A stretch of DNA of 64,000 nt from Ructibacterium sp965146665. GTDB lineage: Bacteria > Bacillota > Clostridia > Monoglobales > Monoglobaceae. Below, one piece after another: positions 15,789-25,283 of this stretch (position 1 is the stretch's first letter; every line of letters begins with the position of its first letter). The DNA lies in the NCBI GenBank assembly GCA_965146665.1, contig CBCTHE010000001.1:124001-188000 (forward strand), written 5' to 3'. A program made the position numbers and the translations under genes. The notes beneath the pieces were generated by a model that ran no database searches, was not told the DNA's origin, and saw nothing but the letters and a program-made list of their open reading frames with translations.

Positions 15789-18700
15789 TTAACGCTCCCT
15801 GTCCTGTATTCTTTTTTCGGGCTGTTCCTCGGTCTGCTCTGGCTCGGTATCCATAACAGGGGTGTCTTTTTCGTCCAAGTTCAGCTCAATATTGAGAGCG
15901 TTCAGCCTGTCGTTCTTTTCTTTCAGCTCATCTTCAAAGGCAAAGGGCTTTAATACCTCGGTCTTTGCGTTGGCAAGCTGCTCCAAGGTTTCCGCCTTTC
16001 TGGTCTTGGCGGCTTCCAGTCTGGCGGGGATTTTTCCAATCTCGTTTTCAATACGGGTCAGATTTCCCAGAGCGTCAGAGCCTAAATCGACCTTGTGCTT
16101 TGCCTTTCCGCAGAGGTTAAGGCAGTAGTGAGTGTTGAAGCTGTCGTAATAAACCTCCATCTTAAAACCTCGGTAGCTGCCGATTTCCACGGGATTTGAC
16201 AGCGGATTTTCCTTGCAGGCAGCAAGGAGCATCTCGCCTGCGTCCGCCTTTTCCGTATAGGTCACGCCCTTTAAGGTCATGGGGCAGAACTTTTCCTCGC
16301 CCTGCGGCTTGTGCTGCTCGGCAAGGGCGGCGTCGCTTTCGTAGCTGACGATGCGTTCCTCATATTCCTTGATGGTCTGAGGGAAGTATTTCAGTATCCT
16401 GTCCTCAAGGTCGTAATGTTCGGAAAGATAGCTCTGCTTCAATACTTTCAACTTCGCCACCTGCATATCCAAGTCCATTTTTTCCTTGAAACGCTCGTCA
16501 CCTGTGGCAAGCATTTTCACCTCCGCAAAGGAAAGAGCCACCTCATCCACATCCTCGGCAGAACGCACGGGGCTTTTGCTCGTCATTATCTGGGAGATAA
16601 ATTTCTGCTTTCCCTCCACAAGCTGATAGAGGTAGGCATCAAAGGTCTGCTCCGTCACATAGCGGTAAACTTCCACCTCTGGGAACAGATTGCCTTGGCG
16701 TTCAATCCTGCCTTGCCGCTGTTCCAAATCCGAAGGTCGCCAAGGGCAGTCCAAATTGTGAATGGCAATCAGCCTGTCCTGCACATTCGTACCTGCCCCC
16801 ATCTTCGGCGTAGAGCCAAGCAGCACCCGTATTTCGCCGCTTCTGACCTTGCCGAACAGCTCTTTTTTCTGTGCATCGGTGGTCGCTTCGTGGATAAAAC
16901 GCACCTGCTCGGCGGGAACGCCACGGGCGATTAGCTTTTCTCGGATGTCATCGTACACATTGAAAGTGCCGTCATTTTTCGGGGTGGAAAGGTCGCAGAA
17001 AACAAGCTGCGTTGCCTTGGTGTCGGCGTGTTCCTCCCAGATGCGGTACACATTATCCACGCAGGCATTGACCTTACTGGTGGGGTCGTCTGGCAGCATG
17101 GGGTCAATCAATCTCTGGTCGAGTGCCAGTTTCCGCCCGTCGTTGGTGATTTTGAGCATATTGTCGATGTTCGGCTCAACAAGCCTTGCCCGCACTTTCT
17201 CGGCTCGCTTGGCAAGAGAAGCCACCATATCGGTCTGTATCTCGCTCGGTTTGGTCTTGATATTGTGGTAGTTGACCTTGGGGACGGGGAGCTTTAACAT
17301 ATCGGCGGTCTGGATGTCCGCCACCTCTCGGAACATCTGCATCAGCTCTGGCAGGTTGTGGAACTTGGCAAATCTCGTCTTTGCCCGATAGCTTGAGCCT
17401 TCGGGTGCAAGCTCCAGAGCCGTGACGGTTTCACCAAAGGTGGAAGCCCATGCGTCAAAATGCTGCAAGCCGTTTTGTGCCAGAGTGTCATACTGCAAAT
17501 ACCTCTGGACGGAGTACAGCTCTACCATTGAGTTGCTCACGGGCGTTCCCGTGGCGAAAACCGTGCCACGGTTGCCTGTGATTTCGTCCAGATAACGGCA
17601 CTTCATAAAGAGATCGCTTGACTTCTGGGCTTCGGTCTGGGCGATGCCACCCACATTCCGCATCTTGGTGTAGAGGTACAAATTTTTGTAAAAATGGCTC
17701 TCGTCTATAAAGAGTCTGTCAACGCCTAACTGCTCAAAATCTATCACCGTATCCTTTCTTTTCGTGTCGTTGAGCTTCTTTAGCTTGGCTTCAATGCCTT
17801 TCCTCGTTTTCATGAGCTGCTTGACCGTGAACTGCTCGCCGTTGGATTTCTGCACATCTTCGATGCCCATTTCAATATCGTCAAGCTGCCGTTGTAGCTG
17901 CTCCCTCTGGCGTTCCACGCTCATCTGGATTTTCTCAAATTGAGAGTGTCCGATAATGACCGCATCATAATCGCCTGTGGCAATCCTGCCGCAGAACTTT
18001 TTTCGGTTGGCGGTTTCAAAATCCTGCTTGGTGGTGACAAGGATATTCGCACTCGGATAGAGCCGTAAATACTCGGATGCCCATTGCCCCACAAGATGAT
18101 TTGGCACAACAAACATGGATTTCTGGCATAGCCCCAGACGCTTGCTTTCCTGTGCGGCGGCTACCATTTCAAAGGTTTTTCCCGCACCTACCTTGTGGGC
18201 AAGGAGCGTGTTGCCACCGTAAAGGATATGGGCGATGGCGTTGACTTGGTGGGGTCTTAGCGTAATCTCTGGGCTGATGCCGCCAAAGGTGATATGCCGC
18301 CCGTCATACTCACGGGGTCTTTTGCTGTTAAAAGTGTCGTTGTAATAGCGGACAAGTCGGTTTCTGCGTTCTGGGTCTTTCCAAATCCAGTCTTGGAACG
18401 CCTGCTTGATGGTTTCCTGCTTTGCCTGTGCCGCCGTGGTTTCCTTGTGGTTGAACACCGCTTTTTTGTTGCCGTGTTCGTCATAAACATAGTCGAAAAT
18501 ACGGGTGTCCTTTAGGTTTAGCGTGTCCTCAATGATGCGGTAGGCACTCGCCCTTTTCGTGCCGTAGGTGCTGTCCGCCTTGACATTCCCAAAGTCGGAA
18601 GTCTTGTTCTCGATAAACCAGTCGCCGTTATATTTGGTGTACCGTACCTTGATACGCCCTGCGGCGTGGCTTGACGGCATTAAAAGCTCCATCACGAATT

Positions 18701-21700
18701 GCTGAATGTCGGACTCTGGTATCCATGTCGTACCCAGACGGACGGCGATTTCCGCCGCACTCAAATCCTTGGGGATGACCTGCTTCAATGCTTCCACATT
18801 AAGGGTTAAGGCAGGGTCGGACTTCGCCGCAATCTCCGCAACTTTCAGTTTCTCCCGCACATCGCCAGAGAGGTATTCGTCTGCGGCAACATACCGTGCA
18901 GGCTCCGTATTCGGCACACGGAAGATAACACCCTGCAATTCCGTGACGATTTCCTCCTGCGTTTTGCCTGTGAGCTTTGACATATAGGAGAGGTCAACAC
19001 GGGCTTTCTCCCCGATGGAGAGTGCAAGGGCTTCGCTCGCCGTTTCCACGGAAGTGATTTCACGGTGGGGCTTTATCGTCCGCTTGGTGAACATATCCGC
19101 TTTGCGTTTGAAATTGCCCTCGTCATCAAGTACCTCAAGGGAACACAAAAGGAAGTAGCTCTCATCGGCGGCAAAGGCAAGGTAATTCCCTCGGTTGTTG
19201 ATTAGCCCGTATTTTGCGGTGAACGCATCGTAGAGCCGATTAAGGTTTTCCTGCTCGGTGCTTATCATTTCTTCGGGGTAGTCGTTGGTCTGGTACTCGA
19301 TAAGGCTGCGTACACTGTCCCGTATTTCAAGCAGACCTTTGACACGGTTTTCCGCCGTCATAGACAGCACGGCAGGGGTCATTTTATCATTCTCTCGGAA
19401 GTAAATCTGACCGTTTATCAGAGTGTAGGAGAAGTTCCGCACATTCGGGTCGGCGGGGATGGTGTTGTCCTGCTCATCGGAAATCTGGTCTATTTCGCTT
19501 TCGTACTCTGGTATCTCGCCGTTTATCCGCTGCATGGCTTCGTGGAGCAGCTCGGAAAGGGGTCTTTCCTTATCTGCTTTGCAGGCAGGTTCTAACTTGC
19601 CGAAGCGGGTGCTTTCGTTTACCATACGCCCAAGCACCATTTCGGGGTGCTGCACAAAATAGCTGTTCATGGTGATGCCATTCTCGTCTGTATCAAGATA
19701 AATCCAGTCTGGCTCTGCATCTGTCACTCGGTCACGCTTCTGCAAAATAAGGATGTCGCTTGTGACCTCCGTGCCGGCATTGGCACGGAAAGTGTTGTCG
19801 GGAAGCCTTACCGCACCTAACAGCTCGGCTCTCTGGGCGATATACCGCCGCACCTCTGGGCTTGCCTTATCCATCGTCCCCTTGGAAGTGACGAACATCA
19901 CCACGCCGCCCGTGCGTACCTTATCCAGAGCTTTTGCGAAAAAGTAATCGTGAATAAGGAACTTCTGGGCGTTGTAGCGGCTGTCATCTACCTTAAATTC
20001 CCCAAACGGCACATTGCCAAGCACCACATCAAAGTGGTTGTCTGGGAGCTTCGTGTCCTCAAAGCCCTCCACGGCGATTTTCGCTTTCTGGTAGAGCTGC
20101 TTTGCGATTTCGCCTGTCAGCGGGTCGATTTCTACGCCGTGGAGCTTTGAGCCTGCCATGCTTTCGGGCAGAAGCCCGAAGAAATTTCCCGTGCCGCAGG
20201 ACGGCTCTAAAATATTGCCCTGCGAAAAGCCCAGACGGGCAAGGGCTTCGTACATTGCCTTGATGACAACGGGCGGCGTATAGAATGCCGTCAAGGTGGA
20301 TTCCTTTGCCGCACGGTATTCCTCTGGGGACAGGCTCGCATACAGCTCCTTAAATTCCTCCGCCCATGCTGCGTTGTTCTCGTCAAACGCCATAGACAGA
20401 CCGCCCCAGCCCACATACTTCGCAAGGGTTTCCTGTTCTTCGGGCGTGGCAAGGCGGTTTTCAAGCTGAAGCTCGTGCAGGAGATTGACCGCCGCCATGT
20501 TGTTCCTAAACTTTTCCTTTGCACCGCCAACGCCAAGAGCGTCATCTGTAATATGATAGTTACGGCGGTTATCGGCGTGGGCAGGGACAGGGGGCTTTGC
20601 GGGAGCTTCTGTTTTTTCTTCGGGTAGTATCTCTTTTCCTGCCTGCTCCAAGAGCCTGCGGACATAGCCGATTTTCTCCACTCGGTTGATGGGGAAGCCT
20701 ACATTGTTCTGGAAAGTGATGTCCCGCATGGAAACATCGCCGCTGATTTCACCGATGCTTTCAATCAGATAGCGGCGGTTGTCTATGGTGATTTCTGTGC
20801 CGATAAGGTCAGAATTGTCCTGCTTTGCAGACTCGGACGGGGCAGATATTACGCCCTGTTTTACACGCTCCGCATAAAGCCATTCCTCGGCTTCTTTATC
20901 CGCAACGGCTTTTCTGACTTTCAAAAGACCTGCTTCGGCTTCTTCCTCCGTGGGGTAAGTCAATACCTTGCCGTAATCATCAGCGTAATACTCGTCACGG
21001 ATGTTGTCCCAGATGGCAAAGGCATCTTCGGGGTCTGGAAACGCATCGGAAGTCATAATGACCTCAAAGCGTTCCTCTGGCGGGTCGGTTTCATACTGTG
21101 CCGCAATCCTTTCCGCATAGGCAAGCATTTCATCTACGACAGAGCTTTCCTCGGCGGGTTTTGTTTCTTCGGGCTGTGCCTTGTCCTCGGCTTTCCTGTT
21201 CCAGTCGGCTTCGGTAGCCATTATCTCGGTTAGGAGTTTTTCGTCCTCTGGGGTCAGAACGGTGTGCTGCTCCAGAAACGGAAGGAACACATCACGCCCG
21301 AAACGCAGGCTTTCCATCTTTTCTCGGTAGTAATCCTCGCCCTGCCGTTTCCACTCTGGGATAAACGGGCAGTTGGGGGAAAGGGAGTAATCATAAAAAT
21401 TCTTGATATGGGCAATCAAGTCGCCCTCGCCGCCGACAACAGCGGTAATTTCAAAATCGGTCTTTTTGTACCATCCCACGCCCTTGCTCTTATCCAGTCT
21501 TTCACGGTGCTGCTTTTCGTCCAGAACGCCAAGCAGCTTATTCCCAAGGGCAAAGCTCAAATCCATGAAACGGTCATTAAGCTGCCTGTCATAAAAGGCG
21601 GGATGCTCGGAAAAGCCGATAGAAAATGTGATGCTGTCGGGCTTTTCCTCGGCGGGTGCTTCGGTTTCCTTTTTCTCGGTGGTTTCCTGCTTCTCGGTGA

Positions 21701-23897
21701 TGACGGTTTTCAGATGGTCGTTAGCAGGATTTTCACGGAGCTTTTCTTCAAAGTCGGTACGGCTCAATTCCTTGCCGAACAGGGGAAATTCCACATTCCG
21801 CAGGGATACTGCGTTCTCGCCTAAGTCGGAAATCTCGTATTTGTCCGCACCGATATACACCACATCGCCCTCATGATAGAGGTAGCAAAGAGGGTAAAGC
21901 TCCGTAAGCTCCTGCGAGAAACGCCACGCATTGCTACGGCTGTAAACGCTTGTGGTCTTGCCCTGCACCAGAGCAAGGAAGTCTACAAGCTGCTGAACGG
22001 CGGCAGGGTCGGAGAAAGCCTGTTCCATCTGCTCGGCGGTTATATCGGCAAAATCGGTACGCCCTACATTTTCAAGCAGGGCTTTTTCGTAGCCATCCAA
22101 GTCACGGATGAAGTCGGAGAGCCGCAAAGAGAGCGTATCCCGTTTATCGGCGGGCTGCATCTCCCCATGAGCTTCGATAAATCTCTGGCGTGACAGCTTT
22201 CTCTGGGTGTCGATTTCATACTGCGGGGCAGAGATGCCCTCCAGAAAATCGGCATAGTGGTCTTTCTCTTTGGCGTTGAGATAGCGGTCATCTTTTATCA
22301 GTTCCCGCAAGCGTTTTTCCACTTTAGCCCAAGTCAGAATAAGGTCATGTTCGGTGGAAATTCCGTGGCGGTCAATGGAGATACCCTTGCCGTCATGCCA
22401 CGCATAGCCCTCCGTACCATCCGAAAATGTGACAGGAGAGCTTCCCGTGCCATACTCCTTTTTCAGAAAAGCAATGTTGTTTTTGCTGTCCTCGTGCTTC
22501 CAAAACTGGCGGTAGATGCGGTATTTGCCGTCCTCCACGCCGCTGCCTTTGGTGAGGATAGCGTCAATATCTTCCTGTGAAACGGAAAAAGCAGAGGATT
22601 TTTCGTCCTCTGCTTCTACCATCATTTCAATCTGTTCGTCTACGGTGGGGAGATTTGCTTTTACTTCTTCCTCGGTGGCAATACTGAGCTGCTCGCCGCC
22701 CTCGGTTAGCTGTAAATCAGCTCGTCCAGAATCATTTCCTCCGCCTGGCTGCGGATGGCGTTCATTGCCTGTACCCACTGCATCGGTGCTTTCTCTTTCA
22801 GTTCCTCCGTCACGCCCTGCTCCTTGGAGAGCTGCTTCGTCAGAAGCTCTAACCTCTGTAACGCCGTCTGCTCGGTCTGGTGCAGGTGTGCGTTCAGTTC
22901 GCCCGATGTCAGCAGGTTGAGGTAAGTCACCCTCTTGTGCTTCTCCAGATAATCCCTGTGCATTTGTGCGTATCTGCCAAGCTGAATTTCTGGCTCTGTC
23001 GGTAATGTTAGGTCGGGTATAAGATAATCGCCCTGTTTGGTGTAAGTGAGTTCGTCCATTTTCTTCGCTCCTTTCGGGTTGTATCCTGCCACTATCATAG
23101 CGGCTTTGGGGCTTCGGTGCAAAGGTGCGGTTTTGCCCTTTCTCCGCTATTTGCACATTTCGGATAGCAAGGGAGATTTCCCTTAGTGCCATTTCCGCAA
23201 TATCGCTGGTGGCGATGCCGATGGCGTTTAGGGTCTGGGGCGTGTTGAAATTGACGATTGCCCCAAAGTCCTCACGGTCAAAATACTCCGCCGCATCTAT
23301 GCCGCAGCGGGTCATCAGCATATAGGCTACGCTGTTTGCAGCAAGCTCACGGTACATCACTTCTATATTAAAATCGTCAAGCCCCTCTAAAAAGCTGTCC
23401 TTGATGCAGTCCTTTAGCTGTGCCGTGTAGTCCTGCAAATTGTCCTCCACGGCGTTCCTTGCCGTTTCCATCAGCACATCGGCAAGACTGTCGCTTTCCA
23501 CCTCGCCAAACCTGTCGGAGAGCCGTTCCATGACTGCCTGCTCGTATCGCTCATTTACCTGCCATATCGGGACGGGGCGGCTGCCATAATAGCCCTCGTG
23601 GGTATCCGACACATCAAAATAGTATTTGAGGGTGTTCCTGCGTCCTTTCGTGTCAAACACGGCGATGCCCTTGCTGTCCTTGTTCACCCAACGCTTAAAC
23701 AGCTTGTTCCATACCTCTATGGTGGTAACGGCAATCGCATCGGGGCGTTGGGCGTAGATTAAGAGCTGCTCGTCAAAGCGGCACTTGTAATTGCGGCAGG
23801 CAGAGGATAAAAAGCCCTGCCAAGCCTGCGGGTTTCTCGTAACCGTTTTGCCTGTACGCTGATACAGCTCGGTTATTAGCTGATACTTAGCAGCCAT
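15789..23897 (-). CDS. Giant N6-adenine methylase / SNF2-type helicase fusion protein
   Basis: This 2702-residue protein is typical of large clostridial ICEs. Residues 1-270 form a conserved N-terminal domain. Residues about 280-397 are an Arg/Gly/Gln/Asp-rich disordered linker that exactly overlaps tnpV in another frame. Residues 400-1150 hold several small conserved domains, including YEISDLGENAVSLRNVEFPLFG. The methylase has motif I ILEPSCGTGNFFG near 1228 and motif IV GNVPFG near 1294. The SNF2-like helicase has Walker A HKVGAGKTFE near 1899, motif II FIDESHFYKNL near 2065 and motif VI RQGRIERQGN near 2393. A helical tail ends the protein. It may protect element DNA from host restriction and remodel it during transfer. 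The classic NPPY is NVPF here, so catalysis is likely but unproven. Confidence 0.9.
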   Translation of the reverse strand: MAAKYQLITELYQRTGKTVTRNPQAWQGFLSSACRNYKCRFDEQLLIYAQRPDAIAVTTIEVWNKLFKRWVNKDSKGIAVFDTKGRRNTLKYYFDVSDTHEGYYGSRPVPIWQVNERYEQAVMERLSDRFGEVESDSLADVLMETARNAVEDNLQDYTAQLKDCIKDSFLEGLDDFNIEVMYRELAANSVAYMLMTRCGIDAAEYFDREDFGAIVNFNTPQTLNAIGIATSDIAEMALREISLAIRNVQIAEKGQNRTFAPKPQSRYDSGRIQPERSEENGRTHLHQTGRLSYTRPNITDRARNSAWQIRTNAQGLSGEAQEGDLPQPADIGRTERTPAPDRADGVTEVRASDEAALQGAGRDGGTERESTDAVGTGNERHPQPGGGNDSGRADLQLTEGGEQLSIATEEEVKANLPTVDEQIEMMVEAEDEKSSAFSVSQEDIDAILTKGSGVEDGKYRIYRQFWKHEDSKNNIAFLKKEYGTGSSPVTFSDGTEGYAWHDGKGISIDRHGISTEHDLILTWAKVEKRLRELIKDDRYLNAKEKDHYADFLEGISAPQYEIDTQRKLSRQRFIEAHGEMQPADKRDTLSLRLSDFIRDLDGYEKALLENVGRTDFADITAEQMEQAFSDPAAVQQLVDFLALVQGKTTSVYSRSNAWRFSQELTELYPLCYLYHEGDVVYIGADKYEISDLGENAVSLRNVEFPLFGKELSRTDFEEKLRENPANDHLKTVITEKQETTEKKETEAPAEEKPDSITFSIGFSEHPAFYDRQLNDRFMDLSFALGNKLLGVLDEKQHRERLDKSKGVGWYKKTDFEITAVVGGEGDLIAHIKNFYDYSLSPNCPFIPEWKRQGEDYYREKMESLRFGRDVFLPFLEQHTVLTPEDEKLLTEIMATEADWNRKAEDKAQPEETKPAEESSVVDEMLAYAERIAAQYETDPPEERFEVIMTSDAFPDPEDAFAIWDNIRDEYYADDYGKVLTYPTEEEAEAGLLKVRKAVADKEAEEWLYAERVKQGVISAPSESAKQDNSDLIGTEITIDNRRYLIESIGEISGDVSMRDITFQNNVGFPINRVEKIGYVRRLLEQAGKEILPEEKTEAPAKPPVPAHADNRRNYHITDDALGVGGAKEKFRNNMAAVNLLHELQLENRLATPEEQETLAKYVGWGGLSMAFDENNAAWAEEFKELYASLSPEEYRAAKESTLTAFYTPPVVIKAMYEALARLGFSQGNILEPSCGTGNFFGLLPESMAGSKLHGVEIDPLTGEIAKQLYQKAKIAVEGFEDTKLPDNHFDVVLGNVPFGEFKVDDSRYNAQKFLIHDYFFAKALDKVRTGGVVMFVTSKGTMDKASPEVRRYIAQRAELLGAVRLPDNTFRANAGTEVTSDILILQKRDRVTDAEPDWIYLDTDENGITMNSYFVQHPEMVLGRMVNESTRFGKLEPACKADKERPLSELLHEAMQRINGEIPEYESEIDQISDEQDNTIPADPNVRNFSYTLINGQIYFRENDKMTPAVLSMTAENRVKGLLEIRDSVRSLIEYQTNDYPEEMISTEQENLNRLYDAFTAKYGLINNRGNYLAFAADESYFLLCSLEVLDDEGNFKRKADMFTKRTIKPHREITSVETASEALALSIGEKARVDLSYMSKLTGKTQEEIVTELQGVIFRVPNTEPARYVAADEYLSGDVREKLKVAEIAAKSDPALTLNVEALKQVIPKDLSAAEIAVRLGTTWIPESDIQQFVMELLMPSSHAAGRIKVRYTKYNGDWFIENKTSDFGNVKADSTYGTKRASAYRIIEDTLNLKDTRIFDYVYDEHGNKKAVFNHKETTAAQAKQETIKQAFQDWIWKDPERRNRLVRYYNDTFNSKRPREYDGRHITFGGISPEITLRPHQVNAIAHILYGGNTLLAHKVGAGKTFEMVAAAQESKRLGLCQKSMFVVPNHLVGQWASEYLRLYPSANILVTTKQDFETANRKKFCGRIATGDYDAVIIGHSQFEKIQMSVERQREQLQRQLDDIEMGIEDVQKSNGEQFTVKQLMKTRKGIEAKLKKLNDTKRKDTVIDFEQLGVDRLFIDESHFYKNLYLYTKMRNVGGIAQTEAQKSSDLFMKCRYLDEITGNRGTVFATGTPVSNSMVELYSVQRYLQYDTLAQNGLQHFDAWASTFGETVTALELAPEGSSYRAKTRFAKFHNLPELMQMFREVADIQTADMLKLPVPKVNYHNIKTKPSEIQTDMVASLAKRAEKVRARLVEPNIDNMLKITNDGRKLALDQRLIDPMLPDDPTSKVNACVDNVYRIWEEHADTKATQLVFCDLSTPKNDGTFNVYDDIREKLIARGVPAEQVRFIHEATTDAQKKELFGKVRSGEIRVLLGSTPKMGAGTNVQDRLIAIHNLDCPWRPSDLEQRQGRIERQGNLFPEVEVYRYVTEQTFDAYLYQLVEGKQKFISQIMTSKSPVRSAEDVDEVALSFAEVKMLATGDERFKEKMDLDMQVAKLKVLKQSYLSEHYDLEDRILKYFPQTIKEYEERIVSYESDAALAEQHKPQGEEKFCPMTLKGVTYTEKADAGEMLLAACKENPLSNPVEIGSYRGFKMEVYYDSFNTHYCLNLCGKAKHKVDLGSDALGNLTRIENEIGKIPARLEAAKTRKAETLEQLANAKTEVLKPFAFEDELKEKNDRLNALNIELNLDEKDTPVMDTEPEQTEEQPEKRIQDRER
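22706..23059 (-). CDS. tnpV: TnpV-like protein nested inside the giant ORF
   Basis: This 117-residue protein lies wholly inside the methylase/helicase gene, same strand, different frame. It starts at ATG 23059 with AAAGGAG eight bases upstream. Its sequence has strong protein character and the TnpV pattern: MDELTYTKQGDYLIPDL, then YLNLLTSGELNAHLHQTEQTALQRLELL and a helical C-terminus ending EMILDELI. TnpV is known from Tn4451-type elements beside recombinases, with suggested small DNA-binding or excision roles. The host-frame peptide over the same DNA is a low-complexity linker, so tnpV looks like the constrained frame. A promoter with 17-bp spacing lies directly upstream (23094-23122). Confidence 0.82.
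   Translation of the reverse strand: MDELTYTKQGDYLIPDLTLPTEPEIQLGRYAQMHRDYLEKHKRVTYLNLLTSGELNAHLHQTEQTALQRLELLTKQLSKEQGVTEELKEKAPMQWVQAMNAIRSQAEEMILDELIYS
23094..23122 (-). promoter_or_regulatory. Internal promoter for tnpV within the giant ORF
   Basis: On the minus strand TTGCAC (23117-23122) and TATGAT (23094-23099) are spaced by 17 bp. The -35 region reads ACCTTTGCAC, the same ACCTTTGC signature seen at 31886 and 34182. It lies 35 bp upstream of the tnpV ATG. Confidence 0.6.
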
Positions 23898-23909
23898 TTT
23901 TACACCTCC

Positions 23910-24368
23910 TTATCGCTCTAAATCCTTGTTCCTGTGTTTTCGGTCATACTCGCCGCAAAGCTCGGCAAGCTCAGCATACATCTTATCGTGCATCTTACTT
24001 TCAAAAATGCGGTATTCCTTTGCCTTTTCGGTGGGCTTGTACCAAACGCTGTCTTGGTCTGCCTTATCCATCTGCTCATAGCGGTCATCTATCTGGTCGC
24101 TGTACCTTTTATAGATGGCGTGGGCGGCAGGAGCGTCCTTTGCGTAGCGGTAGCGGTCAAGGCTTCTGTGAGAGCCACGAAGGTCTGCATACTCATAAAG
24201 CATACGGATAATTTCACGGTCAAGCCCTGCCTGCCCCTCGGCGGCATAGACCTCCGACAGCCCTTTACACCGCCACGAATGAAACGGGGCGGTATCATTG
24301 GAGCTGTGGGAAGATAAATACACGCCGTCTTTCTTTACGGTGATACGGTTGATAAGCTCGGTACTCAT
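23910..24368 (-). CDS. Unknown ICE protein
   Basis: This 152-residue hydrophilic protein begins STELINRITVKKDGVYLSSHSSND, a probable beta-rich N-terminal domain that resembles a small ICE-specific sensor fold. A long charged helical C-terminal half (YKRYSDQIDDRYEQMDKADQD and onward) follows. There is no signal peptide or catalytic motif. The ATG overlaps the upstream stop as ATGA, so it is coupled to the preceding small gene. It ends 12 bp before the giant methylase/helicase gene and probably shares its transcript. I do not recognise the family. Confidence 0.7.
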   Translation of the reverse strand: MSTELINRITVKKDGVYLSSHSSNDTAPFHSWRCKGLSEVYAAEGQAGLDREIIRMLYEYADLRGSHRSLDRYRYAKDAPAAHAIYKRYSDQIDDRYEQMDKADQDSVWYKPTEKAKEYRIFESKMHDKMYAELAELCGEYDRKHRNKDLER

Positions 24369-24571
24369 TCCGCACCACCGCCTAAAAAGGAGATGACCTT
24401 GTTTGCCTTGATGCTCTTTTGCAGGTCGTTGATGAGCGTAATATCCGCCACCGTAATGCCCTGCATGGAGAGAATGTCATCCATCGTCATGGCGGCGATG
24501 GCTTTTTCCTCGGTAAAGCCTGCGTCCAAAATCTTATTCAAGACCTTGACGGCTTTCTGGTTTACTGCCAA
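24365..24571 (-). CDS. Small helical ICE protein (TTG start)
   Basis: The start is set at TTG 24571 (68 residues) because AAGGAGG lies seven to eight bases before it, formed over the stop codon of the upstream gene. Longer readings from ATG 24595 or further upstream would run inside the upstream gene and lack a ribosome site. The protein has two or three helices, KAVKVLNKILDAGFTEEKAIAAMTMDDIL, then ITVADITLINDLQKSIKANKVISFL. This shape resembles small helical DNA- or protein-binding domains. The function is unknown. Its stop overlaps the next start as ATGA. Confidence 0.7.
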   Translation of the reverse strand: MAVNQKAVKVLNKILDAGFTEEKAIAAMTMDDILSMQGITVADITLINDLQKSIKANKVISFLGGGAE

Positions 24572-24584
24572 TCTAAAATCCTCC

Positions 24585-25283
24585 TTATCGTTCATAGTCT
24601 TTATGCTTCGGGGCTTTCTGGACGGACGGCGGCTCTTGGGGTTTCGGCTCATAGCTGTGTCCGTTCATTTTCATCTTCTCCGCAAATTCGCAGATGTGGT
24701 AAAGGCTGCTGCCTATCTCGGTGTGGTACTCGTCAATGAAACGGCAGGTCTTTTCCGTCTTTTCTCCCCACGCATAATGGATAATGATTTTGCCGCCGTC
24801 TGGGATGCGGAACTTCTCGTTATAGTGGGGGTCGATAAAGCGGATGCCCTGCTCGGCTTTCTGGATGTGACCGTCAAGCCAGTCCTTTACATAGCAGTAA
24901 CAGTAAAAGTTATAGTCGCCCTTGGTCGGGTTGCAGCGGAGCAGGAAAGCGTGTTTTTCCGTATCCACACGGAAGCCGTACTCGGTGCAGTAGTTCCCCA
25001 TAAAGGCGGCTTCGGGATTTGCCTTTGCAAACGCCACCATGTCACGGCGGTTGTGCAGAAGCCCCTTGCCCTCACGCAGAGCATTGATAACCTCGTCAAG
25101 CTCCGCCTTAAACTCGTCTGTTTTCCACTTGTCCCAATGGTCGTCCCATGTGGTATAAAAGCCATTCCCAGAGCTGTCAAAATCTCCACGCAGATGCCCG
25201 ATGCAGCCCGTCTGTCCTGCAATCTGCGTACTCTGGGAATAGGTGTATTTCTGTTCGGGCTGTGATAAAACTCGTACTTCCAT
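24585..25283 (-). CDS. Unknown ICE protein with N-terminal repeat-free globular fold
   Basis: This 232-residue protein has a conserved-looking globular core (IAGQTGCIGHLRGDFDSSGNGFYTTWDDH, then MVAFAKANPEAAF, FRVDTEKHAFLLRCNP and FYCYCYVKDWLDGH) and a polar, Pro/Lys-rich tail. Several Cys and Trp residues suggest a compact domain, but no zinc motif stands out. ATG overlaps the upstream stop as TGATG with GGGAGG before it. Proteins of this look are common in the same place in clostridial ICEs and have no assigned function. Confidence 0.72.
   Translation of the reverse strand: MEVRVLSQPEQKYTYSQSTQIAGQTGCIGHLRGDFDSSGNGFYTTWDDHWDKWKTDEFKAELDEVINALREGKGLLHNRRDMVAFAKANPEAAFMGNYCTEYGFRVDTEKHAFLLRCNPTKGDYNFYCYCYVKDWLDGHIQKAEQGIRFIDPHYNEKFRIPDGGKIIIHYAWGEKTEKTCRFIDEYHTEIGSSLYHICEFAEKMKMNGHSYEPKPQEPPSVQKAPKHKDYER

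Noticed and set aside
16311..17297. Plus-strand ORFs opposite the giant helicase
   Set aside because: They lie antisense to conserved helicase motifs and have no start signals.
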